In this document: piece by piece, positions 29,711 to 39,008 of the stretch
How positions within the stretch are numbered: the first letter of the stretch is position 1
Layout: each line of letters opens with the position of its first letter
NCBI GenBank assembly: GCA_029247685.1
Contig: JAQWKT010000017.1
Span: 1 to 43,844, forward strand
Source of the DNA: Crocinitomicaceae bacterium
GTDB lineage: Bacteria; Bacteroidota; Bacteroidia; Flavobacteriales_D; Crocinitomicaceae
Reading direction: 5' to 3'
DNA: 43,844 nucleotides
The notes under the pieces: model-generated
The model's input: only the letters and a program-made list of their open reading frames with translations
What the model was told of the DNA's origin: nothing
The model's database searches: none
Translations under genes and position numbers: made by a program

Positions 29711-31150
29711 CTATTTAATAATTTTAATCGCTTTGGCACTTCCTTTTTTATCTAAAAGGTAATAAACCCCTGACTTTAGGTGTCCTAAATTTAACACGCC
29801 AGACTGTTTAAGAGAAAACTCCTCCAAGACTTTGCCAAAGGCATCCGTTAATAATAAATTCATTGGTTGATCAAGTTTAATGTTTATTTGATCCGTAAAC
29901 GGATTTGGATAAACAACAAGACGATTGCTTTGCATTTCATGGAGATTAACCAAGGGAATAGTAACAGAAACGGTACTGCTAGGAAAAACATCGTTAGAAT
30001 CAATCTTTACCACAAAAATATTACTCCCTCCATTTACCGGATATTTATTATATCCAACCGCAATTAATCCACCATCGGAAGTTGGAACCAACTCTTCTAT
30101 TTTTTCTTCCATTGGATTATTAATAACCATTGCATGATTATCCCAAAACATCCCAAACGTAAATCTTGCCAAAGAAAGATCATAGCCATCCTGAAAAGAA
30201 GATGCGTCTTGGTATCGATATGCAATAAATAAAGAAGTTTGATTTCCATTTAGCCCAATCTGATCAAATACGGTATTGCCAGGACTCTGGTAAGTATCTT
30301 CATTTAATAAATTTCCATTTAAATCCATTCGGGCTTTGTAGTTATCCCCACTATTCAAACTATTGTCATAGCGACATCCGATAATATTTATCCCGGTTTG
30401 CATCTCCACCAGATCATTTATCTCATATGGGCCAAATGAGTCGCCAATCGTGTCCGACCACTGTACTACTCCAAAATCATTTATTTTGCAGACATACCCC
30501 ATGGAAAAACCAGAATCGGCAACATGCACAGCACCACCTACCACATACATAGAATCTTGAACACGTATTACCGAGGTAGCCTTATCCTCCCCTTGAGATC
30601 CGATGTTTTTTGTCCATAAAGTATCGCCAAATTTATTGGTTCTTACCATGTATATATTCATGGACAAAGATGCAGTATCGTAAATTTCTCCAACCATCAT
30701 CACGCCGGTATCTCTGGTTAAAACCGCATCATGTATTCGATCCCATCCTACATTTCCATAGGATTTTTGCCATTCCAAAACGCCATTCTGATCGACTTTC
30801 ATTAATAAAGCATCAAAAGATCCATTCCCAAAAGAATTGGTGGTTCCGGCAAGAAAAAATCCAAAGCCTGGTTTGTAGAGTACTCGCTTAATAATATCCG
30901 ATTCGGATCCGCCATAATTGGTACTTGAAATAAAATTACCAACCGAATCGATGTGCAATAAAAACCCTTGAGAATTATTTTGAAAACTACTAGAGCTACC
31001 CGTAACCATGTAAGAGGAATCTTCCAGCTGAACAATTCCAAATCCCTTATCATATCCATTGGAAGAATAAATGTTATGAAAAGTGACTTGCCCCAAGATT
31101 AAATTTGGCGCCAAAAAAAAACAAAGGAAGATAAAAACTAAAATGCGCAT
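29711..31150 (-). CDS. Secreted repeat/beta-propeller-like protein with T9SS sorting domain
   Basis: Repeated GYDKGFGIVQLEDSSYMVTGSS / GWDRIHDAVLTRDTGVMMVGE / EEKIEELVPTSDGGLIAVGYN units; C-terminal LVVYPNPFTDQINI...AIKIIK. Confidence 0.9.
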   Translation of the reverse strand: MRILVFIFLCFFLAPNLILGQVTFHNIYSSNGYDKGFGIVQLEDSSYMVTGSSSSFQNNSQGFLLHIDSVGNFISSTNYGGSESDIIKRVLYKPGFGFFLAGTTNSFGNGSFDALLMKVDQNGVLEWQKSYGNVGWDRIHDAVLTRDTGVMMVGEIYDTASLSMNIYMVRTNKFGDTLWTKNIGSQGEDKATSVIRVQDSMYVVGGAVHVADSGFSMGYVCKINDFGVVQWSDTIGDSFGPYEINDLVEMQTGINIIGCRYDNSLNSGDNYKARMDLNGNLLNEDTYQSPGNTVFDQIGLNGNQTSLFIAYRYQDASSFQDGYDLSLARFTFGMFWDNHAMVINNPMEEKIEELVPTSDGGLIAVGYNKYPVNGGSNIFVVKIDSNDVFPSSTVSVTIPLVNLHEMQSNRLVVYPNPFTDQINIKLDQPMNLLLTDAFGKVLEEFSLKQSGVLNLGHLKSGVYYLLDKKGSAKAIKIIK

Positions 31151-32364
31151 CGAAATCTAAATATTATGGATTCGCCCCTAGCACTATTTATAAAAATACC
31201 CGAGATATTTTCGGTAGACATGCCAATAGAAATATTTTTATGATGGAAAGAAGTGTATAAACCACCTGAAAAAGCAGAGAAACCTCCATAGCTTAATGAA
31301 CCACCAAGGTTGATTTTTTTTCCTAGTTTAAAATTTAATCCCGCAAAAACTAATGGAGTATATGCCGATGAAAAAAACATCCTTAGTCCATAAAACTCTT
31401 GAATAGAGCGATCTGAAGATTCATTAACAAGTTTAGACATCTGAATATACCCAGGTAAAAAAACCGTTCGTTTTACCGGATTTTGTTGAACATCCAAACT
31501 ATCTAAAACAGAAAATCCGCTATTAAGAATGTTTTGTCCATCCAATGCACTATTTACATCAATGCCCGTATATGGAACCTCTTTATTCATGTCGTATCTG
31601 GATACCTCATTGATCAAATGGGCAAAGCCAAAATTACTTAACTTAAATTGAAAGAGGATGGTATCTTCTTTTGGGGTTAAAACCGGAATTCTAAAATCTG
31701 CATCGATACTTGCCCCTATCCCACTAAAAAAAGATGGAGAATTCATTAAATATCCAGAACCTGTTAAATTTAAGTTTAAGGAATCAAAAGCATTGCTCTG
31801 AAACAAAGAGGCATCTGAAATATTTATGGACGCATAATTCGTTAAATTGACCAAATTTAAGGAGACACTCGAGTTGCTTTGTTTATGGATTAAACCAAAT
31901 CCAATTTTTTCAAATAAAAATGCAGAAGCCCTAAGACCAGACAAATCAATTTCTTGGCCACCAAAATTGGAATTACCATAAAAACATAAATCATATAATC
32001 CTTTGGGATAAAGCACATCTAAATAACTATATGCGCCTGCTTTTATTAAAAAGCCAAATTTGGGATTTTTAAAAAAGTTTGCTTGACGGTTTCGGTATTC
32101 GATCTCCGAATTTAAATACATGCCAAAGCGATTAATTGAACGATGATTTATTGCAGATGCATCCATTAAATCTTGTCCAATATCGCCTCCATAAAGCAAT
32201 TTTTTAGCAAGATCTATTCGGATGGAACTGCTTGAATAATCGGCAATACCATCAATAATTAATTCATGATTATGAGAAACCGTATCATGCATAATAGGCA
32301 TGAAGTGCTGACCAACAAAAGAAAAAGGAATTAGTATAAAAATGAATCTAAATCTTCGCATCAA
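31138..32364 (-). CDS. Probable outer-membrane beta-barrel protein (DUF5723-like)
   Basis: Signal peptide, alternating beta-strand pattern, terminal IIFRFRCAF; family call tentative. Confidence 0.7.
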   Translation of the reverse strand: MMRRFRFIFILIPFSFVGQHFMPIMHDTVSHNHELIIDGIADYSSSSIRIDLAKKLLYGGDIGQDLMDASAINHRSINRFGMYLNSEIEYRNRQANFFKNPKFGFLIKAGAYSYLDVLYPKGLYDLCFYGNSNFGGQEIDLSGLRASAFLFEKIGFGLIHKQSNSSVSLNLVNLTNYASINISDASLFQSNAFDSLNLNLTGSGYLMNSPSFFSGIGASIDADFRIPVLTPKEDTILFQFKLSNFGFAHLINEVSRYDMNKEVPYTGIDVNSALDGQNILNSGFSVLDSLDVQQNPVKRTVFLPGYIQMSKLVNESSDRSIQEFYGLRMFFSSAYTPLVFAGLNFKLGKKINLGGSLSYGGFSAFSGGLYTSFHHKNISIGMSTENISGIFINSARGESIIFRFRCAF

Positions 32365-33944
32365 TAAGAGTTAATTAAGTTGAAATTTCCTGTTAATTTA
32401 AAAGAAATAAATGCATCCACAGGTATTAAAACCGAAGAATTTAAATTAGTTTGGGGATCGATGGAATTAAAAACGGCATCAACTTCTACATATTTGACCT
32501 TATTTAGATCTTTAACCATTTCTTCAGAGACATAAAACTGCACAACGGATTCCTTTTTTTGGATTCCATCTGTTGGGTCAATGATTCCATATAAAGAGGA
32601 AATTATAGAGTCTGTGGAAACTACCGAGTAAAGAAGGTTTTTATTTTCATCTAATAAGGAAATAACGGGTCTACATGAAAAAGGAAACGCATTCATTGTT
32701 TTTAAATTCAAAACCGCATCTTTTAATTCGAATGGATTAATTTTTGGGTCCATTTTAAAAGAAAAAGTGTCTTTTAATTGCAAATTATTTAGGCCAATAT
32801 TTAAGGGCATTTGCACACTTAAATCCAAATTAATTTTACTGGTAGAAAATATTTCATCCCAACCACCATTGGTGTTTCCCCAAGGATTTAATTCATAGGA
32901 CATCGAAATATTTTGCTGATGCCCTAAGTTTTCCATAAAGGATTCAATATTGCTATTTGAAGAATTAAAAAACAAAGAAGAAGAGGAAGGAGTTATATTA
33001 TTCCAGCTTCCTGTTGCTGGCGCAAGATAAATAGGGTTGGAAATATAATTGCTTTGAAGGTTTAATAAAGAATTGGAGTAATTAATATTACTCACATTAT
33101 CAATTGTTGAAGAAAACCCCACTTTCATCGAATTATCAATTTTAAGTTCAATCGAAGTGGAAGGAAAATCAACTAAACCACCAACGATTTTATTTAAATA
33201 AGGAACCTCGTAAGAAATCGAATCAGAAAATACTTGATTGCCAAAATAACCTTGTGCATAGTCAATTAATAAATTATTAATGGATGCTTCCACTTTAAAC
33301 TCAAAGGAAGGATCTACAGAAACTGAACTTCCATTAGCATCTGTCATTACCACCAATTTTGATTGAAGTTTGTTATAAGAAATACCATCCTTTCCTTTTA
33401 AATCAATTTCATATCCACTCAAGTCAATGGATTCCGAAACCAAAGAAGGACTAGAAGAAGTTCCTGGAGGAAGGAGATATGAATTGGAATATTCAATCCC
33501 ATTTTTACTAACTCCAGGTAAATAAACGGAGTATGAAGTTGGGGTGGATAAAGGATTATAAACGTCGATATCAATTGTTCCATTAGATACCCTTATTTTT
33601 TTTAATTCAACGCCAGGAATTTCAATCGTGTGTTCTTCGATTTCATTAACAATATTAAATCCTGGAGGGATGGTTAAACTAAGTGCTGGAGATACCGTTT
33701 GATTTATCGTGGTATCTGGAATAGAAATTAAATCTTGCAAACCAACACTTATTATGGTTCTATTAAAATCTAAAGATAGATTAGATCCATTGGAAGAAAT
33801 AGTCGAATCATTGACCCATTGATTCATGGAAAGTTCGCCATGTGCTAAAGGAGCAGTCCATGAGGATTGCCAAGTGGTTGGTTTCTTTTTACAAGAAAAG
33901 ATTACTAAAAAAAATATAAAAAATATATACGTTGTTTTTTTCAA
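32361..33944 (-). CDS. Large hypothetical lipoprotein
   Basis: Lipobox FLVIFSCKKK; 527 aa, Ser/Asn-rich beta-type sequence; ATGA-type overlaps on both sides. Confidence 0.8.
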   Translation of the reverse strand: MKKTTYIFFIFFLVIFSCKKKPTTWQSSWTAPLAHGELSMNQWVNDSTISSNGSNLSLDFNRTIISVGLQDLISIPDTTINQTVSPALSLTIPPGFNIVNEIEEHTIEIPGVELKKIRVSNGTIDIDVYNPLSTPTSYSVYLPGVSKNGIEYSNSYLLPPGTSSSPSLVSESIDLSGYEIDLKGKDGISYNKLQSKLVVMTDANGSSVSVDPSFEFKVEASINNLLIDYAQGYFGNQVFSDSISYEVPYLNKIVGGLVDFPSTSIELKIDNSMKVGFSSTIDNVSNINYSNSLLNLQSNYISNPIYLAPATGSWNNITPSSSSLFFNSSNSNIESFMENLGHQQNISMSYELNPWGNTNGGWDEIFSTSKINLDLSVQMPLNIGLNNLQLKDTFSFKMDPKINPFELKDAVLNLKTMNAFPFSCRPVISLLDENKNLLYSVVSTDSIISSLYGIIDPTDGIQKKESVVQFYVSEEMVKDLNKVKYVEVDAVFNSIDPQTNLNSSVLIPVDAFISFKLTGNFNLINSY

Positions 33945-35155
33945 AATAAAGTTCTTTCAATAATTGTAGCATACCCCTGCCCTACACCAATACACATTGC
34001 TACTAATGCATAACGTTTATTAGATGCCTGAAGTTGTCTTGCAGCAGTTAATAAAATTCTTGAACCACTCATTCCAAGTGGGTGACCTAAAGCAATTGCT
34101 CCTCCATTTGGATTAATTCTTGGGTCATTATTTTCCACATTCATCTCTTTAAGACAAGCCAATACTTGTGCAGAAAAAGCCTCATTCAATTCTAAAATAT
34201 CCATGTCATCCAAACTAAGATTAGCTCTTTTTAATGCTTTATTAGATGCCAATACCGGCCCTATCCCCATAATGGATGGAGGCACACCAGCTATTGCTGA
34301 ACTTACAATCCTAGCAATTGGTTTTAAATTTTGAGTTTTTACAGCATTTTCTGAGGCAATTAAAAGTGCAGCTGCACCATCATTCAATCCAGATGCATTT
34401 CCAGCGGTAACACTTCCATTTTTTTTAAACGCAGGTTTTAATTTTGCTAAAGAATCCATAGTCGTTTTTGGTCGGTTAAATTCGTCTTTTGCAAAAACAA
34501 TACTTTCTTTTTTTCTTTGAGGAATTTCAACAGCACATATTTCTGGATCAAAAAAACCAGATTCTTGGGCTTTTAATACTTTTTGTTGCGACCATAAAGC
34601 AAATTCATCTTGTTCTTCTCTGGATAAATTATACTTTTCAACCAAGTTTTCTGCGGTTACTCCCATCCCTTCAGTTCCGTATATTTCGTCTAATTTTGGA
34701 TTGATAAAACGCCATCCAAACGAAGAATCATGCAATTTGGAATCTCTTCCAAATGCTTTAGAGGCCTTTGACATAACCCATGGCCCCCTTGTCATGTGTT
34801 CGACCCCACCAGAAATAAACAATTCTCCTGAATCATCTTTAATGGCTCTTGCTGCATTTATAACTGCTGCCATTCCAGAAGCACATAATCTATTTACCGT
34901 TTCTCCACCAACACTAATTGGCAGACCCGCTAATAAACCAGCCATTCTTGCAACATTTCTATTATCCTCTCCAGCTTGATTAGCACACCCAAAAATAACG
35001 TCTTCAACTAACTCCAAATCCAAATTTGGATGTCTTGCCATTAATGAAGCGATAGAATGAGCTGCTAAATCATCTGTTCTAATACTAGACAATGTTCCAC
35101 AAAAATTTCCAATTGGAGTTCTGATTCCATCAACTATATATACCTCTTTTGACAT
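33941..35155 (-). CDS. Acetyl-CoA C-acyltransferase (thiolase)
   Basis: VNRLCASGMAAVINAARAI active-site Cys, NPNGGAIALGHPLGMSGSRI His motif, CIGVGQGYATIIE C-terminal Cys. Confidence 0.96.
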   Translation of the reverse strand: MSKEVYIVDGIRTPIGNFCGTLSSIRTDDLAAHSIASLMARHPNLDLELVEDVIFGCANQAGEDNRNVARMAGLLAGLPISVGGETVNRLCASGMAAVINAARAIKDDSGELFISGGVEHMTRGPWVMSKASKAFGRDSKLHDSSFGWRFINPKLDEIYGTEGMGVTAENLVEKYNLSREEQDEFALWSQQKVLKAQESGFFDPEICAVEIPQRKKESIVFAKDEFNRPKTTMDSLAKLKPAFKKNGSVTAGNASGLNDGAAALLIASENAVKTQNLKPIARIVSSAIAGVPPSIMGIGPVLASNKALKRANLSLDDMDILELNEAFSAQVLACLKEMNVENNDPRINPNGGAIALGHPLGMSGSRILLTAARQLQASNKRYALVAMCIGVGQGYATIIERTLF

Positions 35156-35239
35156 AATTAAATCTTTTTACCAAAGATACCATTTTAATGACATCTTAAA
35201 AAGGATAATTATAGCAAAAGAAATGCCCGTAGAAAGACA

Positions 35240-35770
35240 TTATTTTAATTGATCCGAAAAAACTTTTTTAAACTTTTCAAACTTGGGCCTTACAATAGCC
35301 TGGCAATATCCATTTTGAGGATTATTTAAAAAATAGTCCTGATGGTATGATTCAGCAGGAAAAAAATTATTTATCGGACTAATTTCTGTGACAATTTTTG
35401 AATCCCAAACTTCATTTTCAATTAATTTATTTTTGTAAAAAATGGATTTCTCTTTTTGAGAATCGTCATGAAAAAAAACAACCGAACGATACTGAGTTCC
35501 TATATCATTCCCTTGTCTATTGAGTTGTGTAGGGTCATGAACAAACCAAAAAACCCGCAATAATTCCTCATAAGAAATAATTGATTCATCATAAATAATT
35601 CTAATCACTTCAGCATGCCCAGTTTGACCAGTACATATTTCTTCATAGCTTGGGTTTTGGGTATTTCCACCAGCATACGCTGGAAAAACATCTTGAACTC
35701 CTTTTAGAGTTTTAAAGCAGGCTTCTGAACACCAAAAACACCCAGTTCCAAATGTGGCTAATGATTGCAT
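35240..35770 (-). CDS. msrA: Peptide-methionine (S)-S-oxide reductase
   Basis: ATFGTGCFWCSEACFKTLKGV; YRSVVFFHD; FFPAESYHQDYF. Confidence 0.97.
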   Translation of the reverse strand: MQSLATFGTGCFWCSEACFKTLKGVQDVFPAYAGGNTQNPSYEEICTGQTGHAEVIRIIYDESIISYEELLRVFWFVHDPTQLNRQGNDIGTQYRSVVFFHDDSQKEKSIFYKNKLIENEVWDSKIVTEISPINNFFPAESYHQDYFLNNPQNGYCQAIVRPKFEKFKKVFSDQLK

Positions 35771-35891
35771 TTTAAAAAAATTTATCTAAAAATAACAAAT
35801 GAAAAAAGGAAGAGTTTAATTTATTTAAAATAATGTTCATTTTTTGTTTATAACGCAATTTTATTTAGGATAATAATTCAATGAATTACAT

Positions 35892-35899
35892 TAAATTTG
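35892..35899 (+). promoter_or_regulatory. Candidate Bacteroidota -7 element (TAAATTTG) upstream of carB
   Basis: Exact TAnnTTTG match 41 nt before the carB ATG. Confidence 0.45.
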
Positions 35900-35939
35900 C
35901 AATCGTATTTTTATTTAAAAATCTTTATATAATTCAATT

Positions 35940-38756
35940 ATGCCAAAAGATACTTCTATAAAGTCAGTTTTAATAATCGGTAGTGGACCAATTGTGATTG
36001 GCCAAGCATGCGAATTTGATTACTCTGGATCTCAAGCTTCTAGATCTCTTCGTGAAGAAGGTATCGAAGTGACCCTAATAAATTCAAATCCTGCAACCAT
36101 TATGACCGATAAAGTTGTTGCAGATAATATTTATTTATTGCCATTAGAAGTAAGTAGCATTAAACAAATTTTGGAAAAACATCAAATTGATGCAGTTCTC
36201 CCAACAATGGGTGGTCAAACAGCACTTAACCTATGTATTGAATGTGAAAAAACTGGATTATGGGAAGATTATAACGTAAGAACTGTTGGGGTAAATACAG
36301 ATGCAATTGAAATTACAGAAAACAGGGAGGCATTTAGAGACTTGATGACTGAAATTGGGATTCCAATGGCACCTCAAGAAACTGCTAAATCCTTCTTAGA
36401 AGGAAAAGAAATCGCTCAAAAATTTGGTTTTCCTTTATGCATTAGACCTTCGTATACACTTGGTGGATCGGGTGCATCTATTATTTATGATAAAGCTGAC
36501 TTTGACAACTTGCTTGAAAGAGGATTAAAACTTTCTCCCATTCATGAGGTAATGATAGATAAAGCATTGCTAGGATGGAAAGAATTCGAATTAGAACTAT
36601 TAAGAGATGCAAATGACAATGTGGTTATTATTTGTTCTATTGAAAATTTTGATCCCATGGGAATTCATACTGGAGATTCTATTACTGTTGCTCCTGCTAT
36701 GACTCTATCCGATACAACTTTTCAACGAATGAGAAACATGGCCATTAAAATGATGCGTTCTATTGGAGATTTTGCAGGAGGATGTAACGTTCAATTTGCC
36801 GTTTCTCCAGATGACAACGAAGATATAATTGCTATTGAAATAAATCCAAGAGTATCTAGATCTTCTGCTTTAGCTTCAAAAGCTACAGGATACCCTATTG
36901 CTAAAATAGCTTCTAAACTAGCTATAGGTTACCATTTAGATGAATTAAAAAATCAAATAACAAAAACTACATCTGCTCTTTTTGAACCAACTCTAGACTA
37001 TGTAATCGTTAAGATTCCAAGATGGAACTTTAATAAATTTCATGGAACTAAAAGAGAACTTGGTCTACAAATGAAATCGGTTGGAGAAGTAATGGGAATA
37101 GGCAGGTCTTTTCAAGAAGCACTTCAAAAAGCATGTCAATCTCTTGAAATAAACAGAAATGGTTTAGGTGCTGACGGAAAAGAATTAACCAATCAAAATG
37201 AAATTCTTCACTCTTTATCTAATCCAAGTTGGAATAGATTGTTTCATATCCATGATGCTATAAAGCTTGGAATACCGTTTAAGACCATCATGGAAAAGAC
37301 CAAAATTGACATTTGGTTTTTAAAACAAATTGAAGAGCTAATTAATTTAGAAAAAGAGATTGAACAATATCACATCGGAAACATTCCAAAAGATTTATTC
37401 TTCAATGCCAAACAAAAAGGATATGCAGATAGGCAAATAGCGCACATGTTGAGATGCTTAGAATCCGAAGTGTTTAAGAAAAGAAATGAGTTAAATATCA
37501 AGCGAGTTTATAAATTGGTCGATAGTTGTGCTGCAGAATTTGCTGCAAAGACCCCATATTATTATTCCACATTTGAACTCGAAAATGAAAGCATTGTATC
37601 CGATAGAAAAAAAGTGGTTGTTTTAGGATCAGGCCCTAATCGAATTGGCCAAGGAATTGAATTTGATTACAGCTGTGTTCATGGAGTTTTAGCCGCAAAA
37701 GAATGTGGATACGAAACCATTATGATTAATTGCAATCCAGAAACTGTTTCTACGGATTTTGATACTGCCGATAAACTATATTTTGAACCGGTTTTCTGGG
37801 AACACATTTACGATATAATTCTTCATGAAAAACCAGAAGGAGTTATTGTACAATTAGGAGGACAAACAGCACTTAAACTTGCCGAAAAACTGAATAGATA
37901 TGGCATAAAAGTGCTTGGAACAAGTTTTGATGCTTTAGATTTAGCAGAGGATCGAGGACGATTTTCCCATCTTTTAGAAAAAAACGATATCCCATTTCCA
38001 AAATACGGAGTAGTGGAAAGCGCTGAACAAGCCATTGAGTTGTCTAATGATTTAGGTTTTCCACTTTTGGTGAGGCCCTCTTATGTTCTTGGTGGACAAA
38101 AAATGAAGATTGTTATTAACAAAGAGGAATTAGAACATCATGTCGTAGATATTCTTGCTGAAATGGGAGACAATCAAATTCTGCTAGATCATTTTTTATC
38201 TGGAGCTATTGAAGCAGAAGCAGATGCTATTTGTGATGGAGAAAATGTCTACATTATTGGGATAATGCAACACATTGAACCTGCCGGGATTCATTCTGGG
38301 GATTCATATGCCGTTCTTCCCCCATATAATTTAGGCGATTTTGTAATTCAACAAATTGAAGATATTACCACCAAATTAGCTTTAGAATTAAATACTGTAG
38401 GCCTAATTAATATTCAATTTGCTATAAAAGATGACCAAGTTTATGTTATTGAAGCAAACCCTAGAGCTTCTAGAACAGTTCCATTCATCGCTAAAGCATA
38501 CAATGAGCCTTACGTTAATTATGCGGCAAAAATCATGTTGGGAGAGAAAAAAGTAAGCGACTTTAACTTTACCCCTAAAAAGGAAGGGTATGCAATAAAA
38601 ATACCTGTTTTTTCATACGAAAAATTTCCAGATGTTAAAAAAGAACTTGGACCCGAAATGAAGTCTACTGGAGAAGCTATTCGATTTATTAAAAACTTGA
38701 AAGATCCTTTTTTCAGAAAAATTTATTCTGAAAGAAACATGCATTTATCAAAATAA
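35940..38756 (+). CDS. carB: Carbamoyl-phosphate synthase large subunit
   Basis: VLIIGSGPIVIGQACEFDYSGSQA; two ATP-grasp halves; VLGSGPNRIGQGIEFDYSCVH; EANPRASRTVPF. Confidence 0.98.
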   Translation: MPKDTSIKSVLIIGSGPIVIGQACEFDYSGSQASRSLREEGIEVTLINSNPATIMTDKVVADNIYLLPLEVSSIKQILEKHQIDAVLPTMGGQTALNLCIECEKTGLWEDYNVRTVGVNTDAIEITENREAFRDLMTEIGIPMAPQETAKSFLEGKEIAQKFGFPLCIRPSYTLGGSGASIIYDKADFDNLLERGLKLSPIHEVMIDKALLGWKEFELELLRDANDNVVIICSIENFDPMGIHTGDSITVAPAMTLSDTTFQRMRNMAIKMMRSIGDFAGGCNVQFAVSPDDNEDIIAIEINPRVSRSSALASKATGYPIAKIASKLAIGYHLDELKNQITKTTSALFEPTLDYVIVKIPRWNFNKFHGTKRELGLQMKSVGEVMGIGRSFQEALQKACQSLEINRNGLGADGKELTNQNEILHSLSNPSWNRLFHIHDAIKLGIPFKTIMEKTKIDIWFLKQIEELINLEKEIEQYHIGNIPKDLFFNAKQKGYADRQIAHMLRCLESEVFKKRNELNIKRVYKLVDSCAAEFAAKTPYYYSTFELENESIVSDRKKVVVLGSGPNRIGQGIEFDYSCVHGVLAAKECGYETIMINCNPETVSTDFDTADKLYFEPVFWEHIYDIILHEKPEGVIVQLGGQTALKLAEKLNRYGIKVLGTSFDALDLAEDRGRFSHLLEKNDIPFPKYGVVESAEQAIELSNDLGFPLLVRPSYVLGGQKMKIVINKEELEHHVVDILAEMGDNQILLDHFLSGAIEAEADAICDGENVYIIGIMQHIEPAGIHSGDSYAVLPPYNLGDFVIQQIEDITTKLALELNTVGLINIQFAIKDDQVYVIEANPRASRTVPFIAKAYNEPYVNYAAKIMLGEKKVSDFNFTPKKEGYAIKIPVFSYEKFPDVKKELGPEMKSTGEAIRFIKNLKDPFFRKIYSERNMHLSK

Positions 38757-39007
38757 TGATAGAAGCCAGTTTAGTCGGGGTAATTAAAACAGTTTTAATT
38801 ATTTTAGGTTTTTTTGTTATCCTAAAGTTTGTTGGAAAGATATTAATTCTTAAAAGAAATCTTGCAGAGGAAGAAAGCTTTGTAAAAGAAAAGAAAAACC
38901 AGGAAGCTAAAAAAAAATATATAAATAAAAATTTGGGGAAAACAACTATTTTAAAATCTACAAAAAGTAAGGATGTCCAAGATGTTGAACACGAAGAATT
39001 ATCATAA
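38756..39007 (+). CDS. DUF4834-like small membrane protein
   Basis: 83 aa, one N-terminal TM then a charged tail; start overlaps the carB stop by 1 nt. Confidence 0.75.
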   Translation: MIEASLVGVIKTVLIILGFFVILKFVGKILILKRNLAEEESFVKEKKNQEAKKKYINKNLGKTTILKSTKSKDVQDVEHEELS

Positions 39008-39008
39008 A

